A stretch of DNA of 18,007 nt from JBMOLK01 sp049325575. Lineage in GTDB: Bacteria; Bacillota; Clostridia; Acetivibrionales; Acetivibrionaceae. Position 1 is the stretch's first letter, and each line of letters begins with the position of its first letter. Both the position numbers and the translations under genes were made by a program. The DNA is taken from the NCBI GenBank assembly GCA_049325575.1, contig JBMOLK010000073.1, positions 1 to 18,007 of the forward strand. The letters run 5' to 3'. Shown here piece by piece: positions 14,472-18,007 of this stretch. The notes beneath the pieces were generated by a model, which was given only the letters and a program-made list of their open reading frames with translations, was not told where the DNA came from and did no database searches.

Positions 14472-14501
14472 TTGATTAGATATATACTTTAACTATATAA
14501 T
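14472..14501 (+). promoter_or_regulatory. Promoter for tex
   Basis: TTGATT (14472-14477) and TATAAT (14496-14501) are 18 bases apart. Transcription would begin near 14508 with a leader of about 54 bases. The GGDEF gene starts 80 bases away in the opposite direction. Confidence 0.65.
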
Positions 14502-14561
14502 TAATTGAGTCAATTTTTCGGGTTTTTGAATTTCAATTACAAAACTAAATGGAGGATTGAA

Positions 14562-16715
14562 ATGTCAGACGTTATTTCCATACTCATTAAAGAGTTTAAT
14601 CTTAAGCCTTTTCAGGTCCAGAATACTGTAAAACTGATAGATGACGGCAATACAATTCCTTTTATAGCAAGGTACAGAAAGGAAATGACAGGGGAGCTAA
14701 ACGACCAGGTACTAAGGGAGCTGTATGACAGGTTAATATATTTAAGAAATCTGGAGGCCAGAAGGGAAGAGGTTAGACGCCTTATAGAGGAGCAGGGTAA
14801 GCTTACGGAGGATATTTCTGCTGCACTTGATAAAGCAGTTACTCTTCAGGAGGTTGAAGATATATACAGGCCCTATAAACCTAAAAGGAGAACCAGGGCA
14901 ACGGTTGCCAAGGAAAAAGGCCTTGAGCCTCTGGCACATATACTTTTTAGCCAGGAGTTATCAACCGGGAATATAGACGATATAGCAAAACCATTTATAA
15001 ATCCTGATAGGGAAGTCAATACTGTCCAGGATGCTCTGAATGGTGCTATGGATATAATAGCTGAAGACATTTCTGATAATGCGGAATTTAGGAAAGCCAT
15101 AAGGGAAATGTTTCTAAGGTTCGGAATGATTGTATCAAAGGCCAAAAAAGAAGAGGATTCAGTTTATAGAATGTATTATGATTTCAGTGAGCCCGTGTTA
15201 AAGATAGCCAAGCACAGGGTTTTAGCCATAAATAGAGGAGATAAGGAAGAGTTTTTACAGGTAAAGATTGATGTACCTGCTGACAAAATAATAGATTATT
15301 TAAAAGCAAACTGCGTAAAAAAACCTCGTTCAGTGACTTCGGAATATGTGGAGAAGGCATTGGAAGATTCATACGAGCGCCTTATATTTCCTTCAGTAGA
15401 GAGGGAGGTAAGAAGTGAGCTTACAGAGACTGCCCAGGAACAGGCAATGAAGGTTTTTGCGGCGAACCTGAAGAATCTTTTGCTGCAGCCGCCGGTAAAA
15501 GGCAGAACCGTACTGGGACTTGACCCTGCATATAGGACCGGATGCAAGATTGCAGTAGTTGATGACACCGGAAAGGTACTGGATACCACTGTAATTTACC
15601 CCACACCTCCGCAAAACAAGGTTGAAGAGGCAAAAAAGGTAATGAAATACCTTATAGAAAAGCATAAGGTTGATATAGTCTCAATAGGTAACGGTACAGC
15701 TTCAAAGGAGTCGGAAATATTCACGGCAGACCTTCTAAAAGAGCTTGGCAGAAAAGTATACTACATGGTGGTAAGTGAATCGGGGGCATCGGTTTATTCT
15801 GCATCCAAGCTGGGTGCGGAGGAGTTTCCGGATTTTGATGTGGCCTTAAGGAGTGCAGTATCAATCGCAAGAAGACTTCAGGACCCGCTTGCGGAGCTTG
15901 TAAAGATAGACCCGAAGGCAATAGGTGTAGGCCAATACCAGCACGATATGAATCAGAAACGGCTGGGTGAGTCTTTGGGAGGAGTAGTGGAAGATTGCGT
16001 AAACAGTGTAGGAGTTGATCTTAATACTGCATCGCCGTCACTGCTCTCTTATATCTCCGGGATTAATTCGTCCATCTCAAAGAATATTGTAGAATATAGG
16101 GAAGCTAACGGTAAATTTACAAGGAGAAGTCAGCTGAAGAAAGTAAAGAAGCTTGGTGACAAGGCTTTTGAGCAGTGTGCAGGTTTTCTTAGAATACCCG
16201 ACGGTGATAACGTCCTTGATAATACTTCTGTTCATCCCGAATCCTATGCCGCAGTAGAGAAGCTTCTAAAAATAATGGGATACACTCTTGAAGATGTAAG
16301 ACAGAGGAAGCTGTCTAAGCTTAAGGAGGAAGTGGAGAAGAAAGGTATTTCGAATATAGCCCAGGAGGTCGGTGTAGGGGTTCCGACACTAAGGGATATT
16401 ATAAATGAGCTTCTAAAACCCGGCCGTGACCCAAGAGATGAACTACCAAAGCCCATGCTGCTTACTGATGTGCTTCATATCGAGGACTTAAGGCCGGGAA
16501 TGGTATTATCGGGTACAGTAAGGAACGTAGCTGATTTTGGCGCCTTTATAGATATAGGTGTTCATCAGGATGGTTTGGTTCATATATCCGAGCTTAGCGA
16601 CAAGTATGTGAGAAACCCTATGGAGGTGGTGGCCGTAGGGGATATAGTAAAGGTCAGGATACTTGAAGTGGATGTAGCAAGAAAGAGAATATCCATGAGC
16701 ATGAAGGGTATATAG
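14562..16715 (+). CDS. tex: Tex family S1 RNA-binding protein
   Basis: This 717-residue nucleic-acid-binding protein of the Tex/Spt6 type is linked to transcription and RNA metabolism in the cytoplasm. The N-terminal helical domain starts MSDVISILIKEFNLKPFQVQ and carries FIARYRKEMTG. A YqgF/RNase H-like domain begins at ~residue 312 (GRTVLGLDPAYRTGCKIAVV). A helix-hairpin-helix region spans ~486-550 (NTASPSLLSYISGINSSISK). A C-terminal S1 domain spans ~643-715 (GTVRNVADFGAFIDIGVHQD, HISELSDKYV). Length and order match the family. I chose the ATG at 14562 because GGAGG lies 6 nt upstream; the frame runs 19 codons further up to a TTG, but the ribosome binding site lies inside that extension. 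Two terminators follow the stop. Confidence 0.96.
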   Translation: MSDVISILIKEFNLKPFQVQNTVKLIDDGNTIPFIARYRKEMTGELNDQVLRELYDRLIYLRNLEARREEVRRLIEEQGKLTEDISAALDKAVTLQEVEDIYRPYKPKRRTRATVAKEKGLEPLAHILFSQELSTGNIDDIAKPFINPDREVNTVQDALNGAMDIIAEDISDNAEFRKAIREMFLRFGMIVSKAKKEEDSVYRMYYDFSEPVLKIAKHRVLAINRGDKEEFLQVKIDVPADKIIDYLKANCVKKPRSVTSEYVEKALEDSYERLIFPSVEREVRSELTETAQEQAMKVFAANLKNLLLQPPVKGRTVLGLDPAYRTGCKIAVVDDTGKVLDTTVIYPTPPQNKVEEAKKVMKYLIEKHKVDIVSIGNGTASKESEIFTADLLKELGRKVYYMVVSESGASVYSASKLGAEEFPDFDVALRSAVSIARRLQDPLAELVKIDPKAIGVGQYQHDMNQKRLGESLGGVVEDCVNSVGVDLNTASPSLLSYISGINSSISKNIVEYREANGKFTRRSQLKKVKKLGDKAFEQCAGFLRIPDGDNVLDNTSVHPESYAAVEKLLKIMGYTLEDVRQRKLSKLKEEVEKKGISNIAQEVGVGVPTLRDIINELLKPGRDPRDELPKPMLLTDVLHIEDLRPGMVLSGTVRNVADFGAFIDIGVHQDGLVHISELSDKYVRNPMEVVAVGDIVKVRILEVDVARKRISMSMKGI

Positions 16716-16774
16716 CACATTTCGCAAAGCTGCCTCTCATTTCATGGTGATCTTATGAGCATTATGGAATGAGG

Positions 16775-16853
16775 AGCTTTATATTTATAAGGGAAAGTGT
16801 AGTGAATATGAAGATGTACGTCTTCATTTTTTGAATCGTGCCTTATAAAGCTT
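16775..16853. repeat. Long interrupted inverted repeat around the tex terminator
   Basis: The left arm AGCTTTATATTTATAAGG (16775-16792) pairs with CCTTATAAAGCT (16841-16852) except for a six-base insertion in the left arm that looks like a local duplication. The intrinsic terminator at 16808-16832 lies inside it, making a nested two-level structure. Confidence 0.5.
16808..16832 (+). terminator. Intrinsic terminator after tex
   Basis: A 7-bp stem (ATGAAGA/TCTTCAT) with a six-base loop is followed directly by six T residues. It lies about 93 bases after the tex stop codon. Confidence 0.7.
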
Positions 16854-16863
16854 TACAGGAAGG

Positions 16864-16889
16864 AAAATTCCCGTTTACAGGGAATTTTT
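16864..16889. terminator. Second hairpin terminator, overlapping the next promoter
   Basis: The arms AAAATTCCC (16864-16872) and GGGAATTTT (16880-16888) pair perfectly with a seven-base loop, followed by one more T. Flanking A and T runs would let it work in both directions. The loop contains the -35 box of the next gene's promoter. Confidence 0.7.
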
Positions 16890-16902
16890 GCTGTGCTATA
16901 AT
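16874..16902 (+). promoter_or_regulatory. Promoter for the membrane protein at 16947
   Basis: TTTACA (16874-16879) and TATAAT (16897-16902) are exactly 17 bases apart, and TGC precedes the -10 box, making it an extended -10 as well. The -35 box lies in the loop of the preceding terminator. The predicted start is near 16909, about 38 bases before the ATG. Confidence 0.75.
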
Positions 16903-16946
16903 TAACCTTGTTTTAGCATAGGATAAGCGTGGAAGAAGGTTAATTT

Positions 16947-17813
16947 ATGGATAAAATGTCTGATAATATAAAGCGTCTTATAAAAAGGCCTGGTATACTT
17001 TTGGCTTTCAGTTTTGTAACATTGGTTTTTTGCGTTTTTGAATATATTTTTTTCTTTCCGGTTGTTCTCGGTATATCCTCTATTCGAAGCGGAAATACAT
17101 TGGATAGCATGATGCATGTTATCCAGCTTGTAACAAGCCTCGTTTCCAATATAAAGTATTTGATATATGGTTTGGCGGCTCTTGTTTTAACCGGTTTATT
17201 TTCCGGACTTATTTTATCCGGGCCCTTTTATCTTCTCAATAATTTTCTGTCAAAAAGGGCCAGAATGAAAGGGGAGTTCTGGAAGGGCATAAAGAAGCAC
17301 TTTGTGAGGCTTTCATTTATATCCACCTCTGTGGTGGTTTATACTTTTCTGTTTGCTATATTTATGGCAATTGTTTCAGTACCGGCGATAGCTGTTACAA
17401 GATCGTTTATATCCGGTAACAGCAAGCTCCTGATTGTTACTATTGTGTTTGATGTAATTACTTTAGGGGTCTTATTCTTTGGGTTTACATTTTTCAGGCT
17501 GTATATGCTTTTTTGGTATCCGGCAGCACTAAACTTTAAAGGCAGGTTCTTTGCCATAGGTAAATATGCAGCAGATACCTACTTTTGGAAGATTGTCTCC
17601 GGACTTATACTGTTTGACATGGTATTTCTGTTGTTTGAATTCATATTGATCTATTTGAATTCATCTTTATCAGCCGGTGAGTATACAGACATAGCTAGAG
17701 TTTTTATACTCATCTTTATAAATTGGATTTTTAAAACCGTGTTTTTTATTCTGCTTACAGTGTTTACCTTCTCAAAGTTCCTGTTATTTAAAAGCAGGCT
17801 GGTAAAAGGGTAA
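16947..17813 (+). CDS. Six-helix membrane protein of unknown function
   Basis: This is a 288-residue integral membrane protein. Hydrophobic segments are seen at residues ~18-45, 63-92, 115-140, 155-182, 205-240 (long, possibly two) and 248-282. An amphipathic basic patch follows helix 2 (SKRARMKGEFWKGIKKHFVR), a layout seen in small clostridial membrane proteins with a YciC- or DUF975-like pattern of interfacial helices. I cannot assign it firmly to either. The N-terminus MDKMSDNIKRLIKRPG is basic and cytoplasmic. The ATG has AGAAGG at about 9 nt. Its own promoter and a strong terminator after it show a single-gene unit. It converges with the cortex hydrolase gene; a sporulation link is speculation. 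Confidence 0.83.
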   Translation: MDKMSDNIKRLIKRPGILLAFSFVTLVFCVFEYIFFFPVVLGISSIRSGNTLDSMMHVIQLVTSLVSNIKYLIYGLAALVLTGLFSGLILSGPFYLLNNFLSKRARMKGEFWKGIKKHFVRLSFISTSVVVYTFLFAIFMAIVSVPAIAVTRSFISGNSKLLIVTIVFDVITLGVLFFGFTFFRLYMLFWYPAALNFKGRFFAIGKYAADTYFWKIVSGLILFDMVFLLFEFILIYLNSSLSAGEYTDIARVFILIFINWIFKTVFFILLTVFTFSKFLLFKSRLVKG

Positions 17814-17819
17814 AGAAAT

Positions 17820-17855
17820 AAAAAAGTATAGGAATTATTAAACCTATACTTTTTT
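17820..17855. terminator. Bidirectional terminator
   Basis: A perfect 13-bp stem (AAAAAAGTATAGG with CCTATACTTTTTT) encloses a ten-base loop. The A and T runs at both ends make it a symmetrical terminator for the convergent genes ending at 17813 and 17863. Confidence 0.88.
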
Positions 17856-17862
17856 AAAAGCT

Positions 17863-18007
17863 TTATTTTGCAAAGTTGTGCTTTCCTATAGCTTTAATTA
17901 TTGGCCTTGACCAAATCCATTTGCTTGTAGATGTTACCGGGTTATAATAGTAAATTGCTCCCCCTGAAGGGTCCCATCCGCTTAGAGCGTCTCTTGCTGC
18001 CCTATAT
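17863..18007 (-). CDS. SleB/CwlJ-type spore cortex hydrolase, C-terminal fragment
   Basis: Only the last 47 residues lie in the window; the gene continues beyond the right edge. The sequence reads AARDALSGWDPSGGAIYYYN, then PVTSTSKWIWSRPIIKAIGK, and ends HNFAK. This is the characteristic end of the cell wall hydrolase (Hydrolase_2) domain of SleB and CwlJ. These enzymes are lytic transglycosylases or related lysins that break the muramic-lactam cortex during germination. SleB and CwlJ cannot be told apart from this end alone; an N-terminal signal and peptidoglycan-binding domain would point to SleB. It supports an endospore-forming host. Confidence 0.92.
   Translation of the reverse strand, partial: YRAARDALSGWDPSGGAIYYYNPVTSTSKWIWSRPIIKAIGKHNFAK

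Noticed and set aside
16902..17149. Minus-strand frames opposite the start of the six-helix membrane protein
   Set aside because: They overlap a well-supported promoter, ribosome binding site and coding start on the plus strand, and show no recognisable domain.
1..18007. CRISPR array, tRNA, rRNA, toxin-antitoxin pair or phage genes
   Set aside because: No regularly spaced repeats, cloverleaf sequences, rRNA segments, or integrase and structural phage motifs were seen on either strand.

Overview
The window looks like chromosome from a low-GC, spore-forming, motile member of the Clostridia. The pointers are AT-rich intergenic DNA, strong AGGAGG-type ribosome binding sites, frequent A/T-ending codons, a chemoreceptor, a Tex protein, and the C-terminal end of a SleB/CwlJ-type spore cortex hydrolase. 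A Ruminiclostridium-like or related clostridial host would fit, but the species cannot be fixed from this stretch.

Layout. (1) 1-4.3 kb: the 3' part of a chemoreceptor with a tandem HAMP array (+). It converges on an eight-helix membrane protein (-) and a GT4 glycosyltransferase of the glucosyl-diacylglycerol type (-). (2) 4.3-5.3 kb: a divergent gap with a possible gene remnant (-) and a consensus promoter reading into a flavodoxin-like gene (+). (3) 5.3-11.1 kb: about 6 kb of minus-strand accessory genes. They are an MBL-fold hydrolase, a small 'MGYDIHI' protein, a three-gene membrane/lipoprotein set, a broken SAM methyltransferase, a pyridoxamine-oxidase-like protein, an SGNH hydrolase and a ketopantoate-reductase-like oxidoreductase. 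This block is visibly AT-richer, holds decayed and fragmentary coding sequence, and has the look of a gene-turnover zone. (4) 11.6-17.8 kb: an orderly, core-like region. It holds a cysteine-free Crp/Fnr regulator (-) divergent from a PfkB-family sugar-phosphate kinase (+), a REC-GGDEF protein (-) divergent from Tex (+), a membrane protein (+), and the cortex hydrolase end (-).

How the genes may work together. The Crp-type regulator and the PfkB kinase share a 130-bp divergent promoter region, so control of sugar-phosphate metabolism is a reasonable inference. The chemoreceptor and the c-di-GMP-type protein both belong to environmental sensing but are not adjacent. The lipoprotein, two-helix protein and seven-to-eight-helix protein at 6.7-8.3 kb are spaced as an operon and may form an envelope module of unknown function. 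I see no CRISPR array, complete insertion sequence, tRNA, rRNA or recognisable defence system. The most unusual items are the methyltransferase ruin, the poly-HAMP receptor, a promoter whose -35 box lies in a terminator loop, and several large hairpins.
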